Source: Chloroflexota bacterium
GTDB taxonomy: Bacteria > Chloroflexota > Ktedonobacteria > Ktedonobacterales > Ktedonobacteraceae
Reading direction: 5' to 3'
NCBI GenBank assembly: GCA_005879655.1
Contig: VBJK01000464.1
Span: 592-18,675 of the forward strand
Length of the DNA stretch: 18,084 nt
Part shown: in pieces, positions 7,504 through 14,869 of the stretch
Numbering within the stretch: position 1 is the first letter of the stretch
How the letters are laid out: each line of letters starts with the position of its first letter
Translations under genes and position numbers: made by a program
The notes under the pieces: model-generated
What the model was told of the DNA's origin: nothing
The model's database searches: none
What the model saw: only the letters and a program-made list of their open reading frames with translations

Positions 7504-7615
7504 AAAGTCAAGCCGACGTAGGAAGAACGAAATGGAACCGGATAGTGGCTGAGAGGTCTCTATTCGGGTACCATTGTTTCTACTGAACGAAGCTATCTTG
7601 ATTGGAAATTGTGCA

Positions 7616-8779
7616 ATGACTACAGCCCTTATCTATGATCCCATATTTCTGGAGCACATTACACCGCCCGAACATCCAGAACGACCACAGCGACTGGAAA
7701 TGTCCTATAAGGTGCTGGAAGCGCTGGGCTGGTCAGAACGCGAGGGACTTGTACAACTGCCGCCCCGTGCTGCAACCATCGATGAGTTGTCAGCAGTGCA
7801 CGAGCCGTCTTATATTCAAGCAGTAGAGCGGGCTAGCCAAAGAGCAGCAGAAGAACAAGCAGCTAGCGGGCGTAGATCCATCTTTTTTGCTACTGATACC
7901 TATGTCTCTGCAAAATCATACGAGGCGGCATTAAAGGCAGCTGGCGCGCCACTTACAGCTCTTGACGCGATCATGAAAGGCGAAGTGCATAATGCCTATT
8001 GTCTGGTACGTCCACCGGGGCATCATGCCGTGGCCGAAGCTGCGATGGGCTTCTGTCTCTTCAACAACGTTGCCGTAGCGGCTCGTTATGCCATTGATCA
8101 TTATGGACTTGAGCGCGTGATGATCATTGATTACGATGTGCACCATGGCAATGGTACGCAGGAGATGTTCTACGAAGATCCACGCGTCCTCTATTTTTCT
8201 GTGCATCAAGCCCCCTTCTATCCTGGCACGGGTCTGGCTGACGAGCGCGGAGCTGGCGAGGGCTTAGGCACAACCATCAATGTGCCATTGCCCGCAGAGA
8301 CGATCTTTGATACGTACGAAGCAGTATTCCGCCAATTTATGGCACCAGCCGCCGACCGCTTTGATCCGCAATTGATCCTGGTCTCAGCTGGCTTTGATGC
8401 GCACTGGGATGACCCACTTGGCGGGATGTACATCTCCACCGCAGGCTTTGCCAAACTCAATCAGATCATCATTGATCTAGCTAATACGCTCTGTGCTGGT
8501 CGCTTGGTCATGATTCAGGAGGGTGGGTATAGCCTGGAAGCTGTCTCGTCCTGTGTCGCAACAAGCCTTAACTTGTTATTGGGGGACGATGCAGCCGTTG
8601 ACAGTCTTGGTGTTGCGCCACAGCCACTCTATCACATCAATACTGATGTACTGATCGCCGAACTGCGCCGCATTCATGGGCTGACGGGCTATCGTATGCG
8701 CAATAAAGCAAAACCGGATATTGAACGTCTACGTCGCGAGGTCAAGGGACCAGAGACTGAGAAGGGAAAGCCTGGGTAG
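7616..8779 (+). CDS. Class II histone-deacetylase-like amidohydrolase (AcuC-type)
   Basis: A 387-residue zinc-dependent deacylase that hydrolyses acetyl- or other acyl-amides, such as acetyl-lysine or acetylpolyamines. Landmarks: HPERPQRL at 20-27, the general-base pair H136-H137 in RPPGHH, GFCLFNN at 145-151, zinc ligands D174 and H176 in DYDVHHGNGT plus D261 in SAGFDAH, and the transition-state tyrosine Y305 in EGGYS. All catalytic positions are intact. The start is the ATG at 7616; the frame is open back to 7574, but that would add 14 residues before the usual N-terminal strand TALIYDP. The RBS is weak (TTGGAA). The GNAT gene follows after 5 nt, and the pair lies downstream of sucCD, recalling acuA-acuC. 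The substrate is not determined; an acetylpolyamine or acetoin-locus role is an alternative. Confidence 0.9.
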   Translation: MTTALIYDPIFLEHITPPEHPERPQRLEMSYKVLEALGWSEREGLVQLPPRAATIDELSAVHEPSYIQAVERASQRAAEEQAASGRRSIFFATDTYVSAKSYEAALKAAGAPLTALDAIMKGEVHNAYCLVRPPGHHAVAEAAMGFCLFNNVAVAARYAIDHYGLERVMIIDYDVHHGNGTQEMFYEDPRVLYFSVHQAPFYPGTGLADERGAGEGLGTTINVPLPAETIFDTYEAVFRQFMAPAADRFDPQLILVSAGFDAHWDDPLGGMYISTAGFAKLNQIIIDLANTLCAGRLVMIQEGGYSLEAVSSCVATSLNLLLGDDAAVDSLGVAPQPLYHINTDVLIAELRRIHGLTGYRMRNKAKPDIERLRREVKGPETEKGKPG

Positions 8780-8784
8780 AACGT

Positions 8785-9669
8785 ATGCCATACAGTGCAA
8801 ACCACGTGCGATTGCTGACCAGTAGTGATGCACTCTCGGTTGAGCGGCTCTTACGTACGTCCGAATATGCCTATCAACGCTTTACGCTTGATGAGCTACC
8901 GTTGACACTCAAACGTTATCCCACAGTAGGTGTATTTCATAATACTTCGTTGCGTGGTTTCCTGCTTTCGCAAGTCATCAATCCACCTTCCGCGTGGATT
9001 GGCGGCTTTGGTGTTGGTTGGGGGGAACACAAACAATACATCGCGCTACTCGATCTACTACTGGAAGAACTGGTCAAACATCTCCTCACGCGTAGAGTGC
9101 ATTACCTGCATTATTCTGGCACCGACGTTGATCAGGACTGGTTACGTTCAGTCTTGTTGGTACGTGGTTTTCAGCCTTACCGCTACCTCCATTCCTATGA
9201 CAAATTTGGCTATGATATACCCACAAATGGTAATCAGCAGGTCATTGTGCGGCCAGTGCGTCTGCTCTCGGAGAGTGGGAAAGTGGGAGATATGGCGGCA
9301 CTGCTGGCAATTGAAGCGGCCTGCTTCGACGATCTATGGCGTCATGACGCCACCGCATTTGCTGACATCGCCACCACGAATCCTTACTTTGTGGTAGCCG
9401 AGTTGGATGGTCAGGTCGTTGGCTACCAGTTCAACACGGTTGAAAGCGATGATGGCTATCTCATCCGTATCGCCGTGCATCCATCGGTCGGTGGCCAGGG
9501 CATTGGTGCGCGTCTCATGGCGGAAGCCATCCGTTTTTTTGCCGAGGCAGGCGCATCACATATTCTGCTCAACACACAAGACGACAATGTACATGCACAT
9601 CGCCTTTATGAGCGGTTTGGGTTTATACGTCTGCGACAACGTGGTTTCGTCCTGCGCAAAAACTTGTAG
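8785..9669 (+). CDS. GNAT-family N-acetyltransferase, two-domain
   Basis: A 294-residue protein. The C-terminal half (about 152-294) is a clear GNAT domain: VVAELDGQVVGYQ at 203-215, the strand YLIRIAVHPSVGG at 225-237 leading to the acetyl-CoA pyrophosphate loop QGIGARL at 238-244, and NVHAHRLYERFGF at 268-280. The N-terminal half (about 5-145) has GNAT-like spacing, including the ERLLRTSEYAYQRF helix and a VRGFQPYRYL segment at 126-135, but no acetyl-CoA loop, so it looks like a degenerate second GNAT. The acceptor is unknown: protein lysine, an N-terminal amine or a small molecule are all possible. Starting 5 nt after the deacetylase stop, it is almost certainly in the same transcript, so writer and eraser of an acyl mark may be paired. 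No strong Shine-Dalgarno is visible; translational coupling is likely. Confidence 0.85.
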   Translation: MPYSANHVRLLTSSDALSVERLLRTSEYAYQRFTLDELPLTLKRYPTVGVFHNTSLRGFLLSQVINPPSAWIGGFGVGWGEHKQYIALLDLLLEELVKHLLTRRVHYLHYSGTDVDQDWLRSVLLVRGFQPYRYLHSYDKFGYDIPTNGNQQVIVRPVRLLSESGKVGDMAALLAIEAACFDDLWRHDATAFADIATTNPYFVVAELDGQVVGYQFNTVESDDGYLIRIAVHPSVGGQGIGARLMAEAIRFFAEAGASHILLNTQDDNVHAHRLYERFGFIRLRQRGFVLRKNL

Positions 9670-9683
9670 GGGGAAAGCCCCTA
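9667..9683. terminator. Shared hairpin built from two convergent stop codons
   Basis: TAGGGG (9667-9672) and CCCCTA (9678-9683) form a perfect 6-bp stem with a GAAAG loop. The first TAG is the stop of the acetyltransferase gene and the last three bases are the minus-strand TAG stop of the cyclase gene. The stem can form in transcripts from either side. No T-run follows in either direction, so termination would be weak or factor-assisted. Confidence 0.45.
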
Positions 9684-11600
9684 TCCTTGAAAGGAGGGGA
9701 GGGCAGGGTCCAAACCGAGAAGATAATAGACCATAAGGTCCTTCTCAATGTTTTTCACTTTCAGTGGGAAGGGCTGTCCTACCTTGACGCGGCGATAGAC
9801 CTGCCTATAGGTTGGCTCATTGATCAGGATATTATTATCTGTTACATGGTTCTGTATACGTGAAGCCACATTGACTACATCGCCAATAGCCGTGTAGTTC
9901 TGCATGCGTTCCTGCGAACCCACATTTCCTACCGTGGCCAGACCTGTATTCACGCCAATACCAAAAGAGATACGCTTTTCCGGTGGCAAAGAGCTTTGAT
10001 AGCGCTGTACAGCCAGGCGCATTTTCCAGGCAGCACGCACGGCACGTAATGCATGTGTCTTTTGTAGTAATGGCGCGTTAAAGATGGCCATCACTGCATC
10101 ACCAATAAAAGCCGTGAGCGTCCCTTCCTCTTCCCAGATGGCCTCGCATATAATGTCGTTATAACGATTGACCAGATTCATCACATCTTTAGGAGCCATC
10201 TTAGCGCTCATACTCGTATACCCACGAATGTCAGCGAAAAGCACAGAGATCTCTTTTGTCTCGCCACCCAGGTTGAGCGTGCGAGGATCTTTAATGAGCT
10301 GTTCGACTACTCTGGGATGCACATAGCGTTCAAACATCAGGCGAATCTTCTTCGCTTCCTCTTCAGAGCGCTTGAGTTGTGTACGGTCATCAATGACGAG
10401 CGCGGCCCCAATGTGTTGCCCTTGCGTATCGCGTAATGAAGAGATGTACAAGTTGAGATTGAACTTGCCCGCATCACGTCCAGGAATCTCGCAATCGACC
10501 GAAATGAGCACAAAGGTGCCGTGCTCGTGCAGCTCATAATTGACGAGTGCATCATGGAAAAGTTCCACTAACCCCACTTGCGGCAGCAATTGGAACGCAG
10601 TCGCATAATGCTGGTTGATCACTTTTCTTTTATCAAGATGTAAGATAACACCGGCTGCTGCATTAAAAGTCGTCACAATACCAGAGGGGTCAACGGTAAC
10701 TACGCCATTGGCAATAGAAGAAAAGATATTGTCCATATATTGCTTCTCCTCTTTTACCTGCTGGGTCGCTTTATCCAGATCGGCAAAGAGGCGAGCATTA
10801 TCGATAGCAATAGCGGCTTGATTACAGAATGCTAAGAGGAGGTCGAGATGTTTGGAACCAAAAAGATTGTTACTCGTACGACTATCAACATACACTGCAC
10901 CAATACAATGGTCTCGTACAATTAAAGGAGTACACATCAGTGAGTGAATACCATACATGATAACACTGCCCTCACTATCGATGTTTTCAAGCACATTATG
11001 TATCAATATTGGCTCTCGTTGGGTAATTACGCGTTTTACAGCGCTGCGGCTAATGGGTGCAGTCGCAAATTTACTCTCAGAGAGAGAGCGGGCTTTTTTA
11101 TCACGGGCGACGGCAAATATCAGCTCGCCAGTAGTAGGATTGAGTAACGTGATATAGCCACAATCAGCCCGCACAAACTCAATAACGCGATCCATGACCA
11201 GGCGCAAGACTTCTTCCAGCTTGAGGGTTGAGTTGAGTGTACGAGCAATGTCAGCGAGAATACTCTGCTCATCGCGCTCTTGTTTGAGCGAGGTAATGGT
11301 TTCCATTGCTTCGGCGGCATAGGGAGTTGCTTCACCTCTTTGCTGTTGCAGACCCTGGAACAGGCCCTGAAGGATATGGCTCAAACGGCTCAGTTGCATG
11401 TCGGCATCACGGCTAACGCACAATGCCTCACTGAGTAGCCGTACACGAGGATCGCTACTCTCATGCGCATAGGTTCCCTCTACTGCTATATCTAGTTTCT
11501 CAGTCTGCTTATGCAATTCTTGCGAGACACGCCACAATACATCGCTTACCTTACGCAAGTCATTACTCGTTTTCGATACCGAATCAAGAGGTTCAGTCAC
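9681..11600 (-). CDS. GAF-PAS class III nucleotide cyclase
   Basis: A 639-residue soluble signalling enzyme. Residues 1-115 are helical and coiled-coil-like, about 120-270 form a GAF domain (DCGYITLLNPTTGEL at 146-160; GAVYVDSR at 234-241), about 285-410 a PAS domain (FSSIANGVVTVDPSGIVTTF lies at 293-312), and about 445-625 a class III cyclase domain. Metal aspartates are D457 in FADIRGYT and D501 in FIGDAVMAIF; transition-state residues N577 and R581 are in IGDVVNVASR. The purine-recognition lysine that normally precedes this FIGD (as in DKFIGD) is alanine A497 here, so the product might not be cAMP, or activity may be low. The start is GTG 11600, with GGAG 8 nt upstream. No membrane segment is seen. 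It is convergent with the GNAT gene and its ligands are unknown. Confidence 0.88.
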   Translation of the reverse strand: MTEPLDSVSKTSNDLRKVSDVLWRVSQELHKQTEKLDIAVEGTYAHESSDPRVRLLSEALCVSRDADMQLSRLSHILQGLFQGLQQQRGEATPYAAEAMETITSLKQERDEQSILADIARTLNSTLKLEEVLRLVMDRVIEFVRADCGYITLLNPTTGELIFAVARDKKARSLSESKFATAPISRSAVKRVITQREPILIHNVLENIDSEGSVIMYGIHSLMCTPLIVRDHCIGAVYVDSRTSNNLFGSKHLDLLLAFCNQAAIAIDNARLFADLDKATQQVKEEKQYMDNIFSSIANGVVTVDPSGIVTTFNAAAGVILHLDKRKVINQHYATAFQLLPQVGLVELFHDALVNYELHEHGTFVLISVDCEIPGRDAGKFNLNLYISSLRDTQGQHIGAALVIDDRTQLKRSEEEAKKIRLMFERYVHPRVVEQLIKDPRTLNLGGETKEISVLFADIRGYTSMSAKMAPKDVMNLVNRYNDIICEAIWEEEGTLTAFIGDAVMAIFNAPLLQKTHALRAVRAAWKMRLAVQRYQSSLPPEKRISFGIGVNTGLATVGNVGSQERMQNYTAIGDVVNVASRIQNHVTDNNILINEPTYRQVYRRVKVGQPFPLKVKNIEKDLMVYYLLGLDPALPSFQG

Positions 11601-11797
11601 CGCATTTTCTCCATCTAAAATAGGACAAGTGCTCTTATTGTCAACGGCACTTATAGCTTAAAAAGTGTACTGTGGCGAAAGAAGTTTGTTACTAAATTTT
11701 CCAAACCAAATATTTAACGTAAACTCCAGAACTTTTTGGTGCAAGAAAAAAGGCATGTATGCTTCCGTGAGAGATCACCTTGCTTACCAAATTATAG

Positions 11798-11815
11798 CAT
11801 AGCTATTTTGCTATG
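11798..11815 (-). terminator. Weak hairpin downstream of the SDR gene
   Basis: CATAGC (11798-11803) and GCTATG (11810-11815) pair perfectly around a 6-nt loop, beginning 3 nt past the minus-strand stop of the SDR gene. The following minus-strand bases (TATAATTTGG) are T-containing but not a proper T-run. It may end SDR transcripts. The rest of 11601-11797 is AT-rich and holds no gene that I can see. Confidence 0.3.
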
Positions 11816-11818
11816 GCG

Positions 11819-12679
11819 TTAAAGACCTTGCTGCTCTTTCAGGTATTGGGCAAAGGAGACAGGGCTAAAACCAAAATCGCGTTCAACGCTATTAAGCTCG
11901 GTGGTGTTATCGAAGGTTAAGAAGGCCATGGCGGCTCTGGTTAAAGGGGGTTTGGGCAAGACGGCCTCCATGGCTGCGGCACCAATACCTACCAGGGGCG
12001 TTGGTGCATAGATCTTGAGGCGACTCTTCCTCATGGTACGCAGTAGCAAATCGACAATCTCACGAAATGAGTAGTACTCTGGACCACCAATCGTGTAGAT
12101 CTTGCCCGTTGTCCGTTCAGGTTCAGCCAATACTTTCAGGATCACAGTCACCACATCCTCCACATAGATTGGCTGGAACATAGTCTTACCACCACCAATT
12201 AATGGCACGACGGGAGCGTTCTGGATCAGTTCAGTCAGCCCTTTGATGAATGGGGCATCTTTACCGAAGAGTACTGATGGCCGCATGATGGTCCAGTCCA
12301 GGTTGCTATCCATAAGTATCTTCTCTGCCAGGTAACGCCCTTGCATATAGCTGCCGGGTTTAGCGGGTTTTGTTCCCAATCCACTAATTTCGATGACGCG
12401 CTTTACCCCGGCATTCTGAGCGGCCTTAATGAGATGGGCGGTACCCTCAACGTTTGTTTGTTCGTAGTGGTAGCCAGGAGATTCCTTATGGTCTGCGGTA
12501 ATAAATGCGGCGTGGACAATCGTCTCAATGTCGCGTACCGCTTCTGTTAATGTGATAGGCTTATTTGTTGCTTGTTGTATGTTGCGCACAAGGCAACGTG
12601 GCCGTTCTCCCTGCGTGACCAGGCGAGCGACGAGGTGGCGTCCAATGTAGCCTGTTGCGCCAGTGATAAGAATCGTCAT
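11819..12679 (-). CDS. NAD(P)-binding epimerase-like SDR, atypical, with internal gap
   Basis: A 286-residue atypical short-chain dehydrogenase of the NDUFA9/NmrA-like kind. The cofactor loop is TGATGYIG at 6-13, followed by CLVRN at 29-33, VHAAF at 55-59, NVEGT at 76-80, RVIEISGLGT at 94-103, MRPSVLFG at 132-139 and the substrate-side QPIYVEDV at 169-176. The YxxxK position reads Y111-x-x-x-R115, so it is probably not a classical dehydrogenase. Between LVRN and TLTEAV there are only about 9 residues; relatives usually have about 15 more, including the strand ending in GD that contacts the adenine ribose. The frame is kept. AAAGG lies 9 nt before the ATG. It stands alone between the cyclase and the transporter and may act on a quinone, a sugar or as a chaperone; function unassigned. 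Confidence 0.82.
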   Translation of the reverse strand: MTILITGATGYIGRHLVARLVTQGERPRCLVRNIQQATNKPITLTEAVRDIETIVHAAFITADHKESPGYHYEQTNVEGTAHLIKAAQNAGVKRVIEISGLGTKPAKPGSYMQGRYLAEKILMDSNLDWTIMRPSVLFGKDAPFIKGLTELIQNAPVVPLIGGGKTMFQPIYVEDVVTVILKVLAEPERTTGKIYTIGGPEYYSFREIVDLLLRTMRKSRLKIYAPTPLVGIGAAAMEAVLPKPPLTRAAMAFLTFDNTTELNSVERDFGFSPVSFAQYLKEQQGL

Positions 12680-12739
12680 CGGTGACTGCCTTTCCAGGCT
12701 CTACCCTATTTCGTAGTGCGTACATTTTACCACACAAAG

Positions 12740-12874
12740 ATGGACTTCCTCGTCATGCTTGATCTTGGGGATGCAATCACCCAGGACCAGATAACCGAGC
12801 GCGACAAGTTCTTTGCCAAGGCGTGCCAGCTACTCTCTCCCCCGGACGAAGGCGAGACCCTCATCAATCCTTAG
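12740..12874 (+). pseudogene. Short coding-like frame, possible gene remnant
   Basis: A 44-residue plus-strand frame (MDFLVMLDLG... to ...GETLINP) runs from ATG 12740 to TAG 12874 and overlaps the 3' end of the OppC-like gene by 11 nt. Its third codon positions are more G/C-rich than those of nearby genes (GAC TTC CTC GTC, GAG CGC GAC AAG), and the residues alternate in an amphipathic helical pattern with many acidic side chains. No RBS is present, although the frame is open back to 12686. It may be the tail of a gene lost by rearrangement or a chance frame. I do not recognise the family. Confidence 0.25.
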
Positions 12875-13881
12875 ACCGTGGATCAAAGGCGTCACGCAAG
12901 CCATCCCCCAGGAATGAAAAAACTAGCACAATGATTGCCAGTACGGCTGATGGTAACAGCGCTTCCCAGGGATGCGTACTCAGATAAGTCATACCATCTG
13001 ATATCATCAAGCCGATACTGGAACCTGGTGGCTGTACCCCCAGACCGAGGAGGCTGATCCCGGCCTCACCGATAATAGTATGGACCATATTGAGTGTTGA
13101 AGCAACGATCACAATGCTAAAGAGGTTGGGGATAATATGGCGTATGATAACACGAAAATCACTTGTACCCATGGTACGAGCCGCTTCGATAAACTGCTGC
13201 TGCTTGAGCTGTAGCGTCTGCCCGCGTACATAACGTGCCATGGTGGGCCATGTCGTGAAGGCCAGGGCAAATGAGACCAGTAGCAGGCGAGCGTTACCAT
13301 TTGCTCCAATAAGCGGGAGTTTTCCCAGCGTGACATCTGCCTGTGTGCCAAAGATGCCCGTGAGCAGGATGACAAATAGCAGGCCGGACGCCGATGGTGA
13401 TGCCCAATGCCAGGTCTACGATTTCAACGATGACCGAAACGGAGAGAGAAATGAGCATCCCTTGCATTAAACGCGCTAATAGATCACGCCCAAGCGCATC
13501 GGTCCCCAGCCAATATTGGGCGGAGGGACCTTCATCTGTGCGGTTCAGTTCTTGATGGGTGAAGCTATGATAGCTGTCTGGCGAGAGGGGACCGTTTAAG
13601 GGACTATTATAGACATTGCCAACGTGCTGGTAAATAAGGGGTCCGCAGAGTGTAATTAGCACGAAAAGCACGATAATTCCCAGGCAGACCATGGCTCGCC
13701 TATCTCGTCGCAATCTTTTCAATGATACTCCTCGCGGAGTGGCTGCCTTCTTTTCCTGCTGCTGATCCGCTAGAGAGCTGTCCTCTCCTGTCACTGCCGT
13801 CGCCAATATCTCTGGAGATGGTGAGAGGAGTGCGGCATCAGGGAGTCTGGCAGCGTCTGGGTCTGGCTCATGCGCATTCAT
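12864..13881 (-). pseudogene. OppC/DppC-type peptide ABC permease, broken by internal deletion
   Basis: The gene starts at ATG 13881 with AGGGGG 8 nt upstream. The first frame runs 165 residues: a Pro/Ala-rich cytoplasmic tail, a membrane helix around CLGIIVLFVLITLCGPLIY (66-84), the conserved YWLGTDALGRDLLARL (122-137) and the second helix up to ALGITIGV. The reading frame is then lost near 13389 and stops at 13294. The rest of the protein continues in another frame from about 13387 to 12864: GLLFVILLTGIFG, the MARYVRGQTLQLK region, the EAA loop FIEAARTMGTSDFRVIIRHIIPN, and the DAFDPR tail. Compared with normal OppC, roughly 23 residues around the AGYxGG...MRFxD segment are missing at the junction. 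As written, no full-length permease is made. If this is an assembly error, the gene would be an ordinary permease. Confidence 0.8.
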
Positions 13882-13896
13882 GTGACGTACCCCCTT

Positions 13897-14856
13897 TTAC
13901 TCTGCTTTGATGCGCGGGTCTATGGCGGTGTAGAGAAGATCAGAGATCAGGTTCCCAATGACCACACCTACCGCTAAAATGACCGTTGTCGCTTGAATAA
14001 CTGGATAGTCCAGATTGGTAATGGCATCAAGCGTGATGCGAGCAATACCGGGAATAGAGAAAATGTATTCAATGAAGAATGCACCTGTCACCAGAAAGCG
14101 TATCGAAAGTCCTATGACAGTGGCCAGCGGTATCAGTGCGTTGCGTAGGCCATGGCGATAGATAACGGTGCGTTCGCTGAGTCCTTTTGCACGTGCTGTA
14201 CGGATGTAATCCTGGTATAGTATTTCAAGCATACTTGTGCGTGAGATGCGTGCAAAATAGGCCATTCCTGCTGCTGCATAGATCAGAATAGGAGCAAGCT
14301 TATATTGCAGATCGGTCCAGCTATAGTACCAGGGTCTGCCCCATTGTGAGTTGGGCCAGCTTATACCGGTTGTTTTGTCGAGCCAGATGATGAAAAGTTG
14401 GCAGAGCACTGCAAGTACGAAGACTGGTAGCGCGTAGATTACTAACGCTGTACCCATATTGAGCGTATCGAGCCAGCTATTGGCCTTTATCGCGCACAGA
14501 ATACCTAATGGCACTCCTATCAATATTTGCAGGAGCAGTGCCCACAGGCTTAGCTCCGCCGATATGGGAATACCCTCTTTGAGAATATCCCAGACTGAGC
14601 GATTCTGGTAGCGAAAGGAGAGACCGAAGTCAAAGCGTACAAGATGGGTTAAAAAGTTGCCATATTGTTGATACCAGGGCAGATCTAGCCCATAACTATG
14701 TCGTAGTTGTAGCTCCAGCACTTTATCCGGGTGATCACCGAGCATTACACGGATGGGATCACCCGGAGCGAAGTAGCCCATGATAGCGGTAATAAACGTT
14801 ACCCCAATGATGACAAAGATCAGCCCAATCAGTCTTTTTAGCAGAAATTGAAACAT
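13897..14856 (-). CDS. OppB/DppB-type peptide ABC transporter permease
   Basis: A 319-residue inner-membrane permease with about six hydrophobic segments (about 10-28, 98-122, 136-158, 186-204, 246-264, 288-308). The N-terminus LLKRLIGLIFVIIGVTFI, the APGDP motif at 30-34, the YGLDLPWYQQY segment at 55-65 and FDFGLSF at 75-81 are typical of DppB. The EAA loop that contacts the ATPase is at about 214-245 (YIRTARAKGLSERTV, with HGLRNALIP following). The ATG at 14856 is chosen because it gives the usual start; an in-frame start at 14901 would overlap the receptor gene and add 15 residues with no hydrophobic character. It lies 13 nt after the receptor stop. Its partner permease is broken and no ATPase gene is present, so the importer may not work without components encoded elsewhere. 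Confidence 0.92.
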   Translation of the reverse strand: MFQFLLKRLIGLIFVIIGVTFITAIMGYFAPGDPIRVMLGDHPDKVLELQLRHSYGLDLPWYQQYGNFLTHLVRFDFGLSFRYQNRSVWDILKEGIPISAELSLWALLLQILIGVPLGILCAIKANSWLDTLNMGTALVIYALPVFVLAVLCQLFIIWLDKTTGISWPNSQWGRPWYYSWTDLQYKLAPILIYAAAGMAYFARISRTSMLEILYQDYIRTARAKGLSERTVIYRHGLRNALIPLATVIGLSIRFLVTGAFFIEYIFSIPGIARITLDAITNLDYPVIQATTVILAVGVVIGNLISDLLYTAIDPRIKAE

Positions 14857-14869
14857 AGCAGATTTCTCT

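Noticed and set aside
7574..7615. Upstream non-ATG start for the deacetylase
   Set aside because: No RBS, and the added 14 residues precede the usual N-terminal strand of the family.
8930..9397. Plus-strand frame of 155 residues inside the acetyltransferase gene
   Set aside because: Out-of-frame shadow; the GNAT motifs are in the other frame and no RBS precedes this one.
11617..11644. Minus-strand TTGACA - 16 nt - TATTTT before the cyclase gene
   Set aside because: The start of transcription would fall within the GGAG ribosome binding site, leaving no usable leader; considered a chance match.
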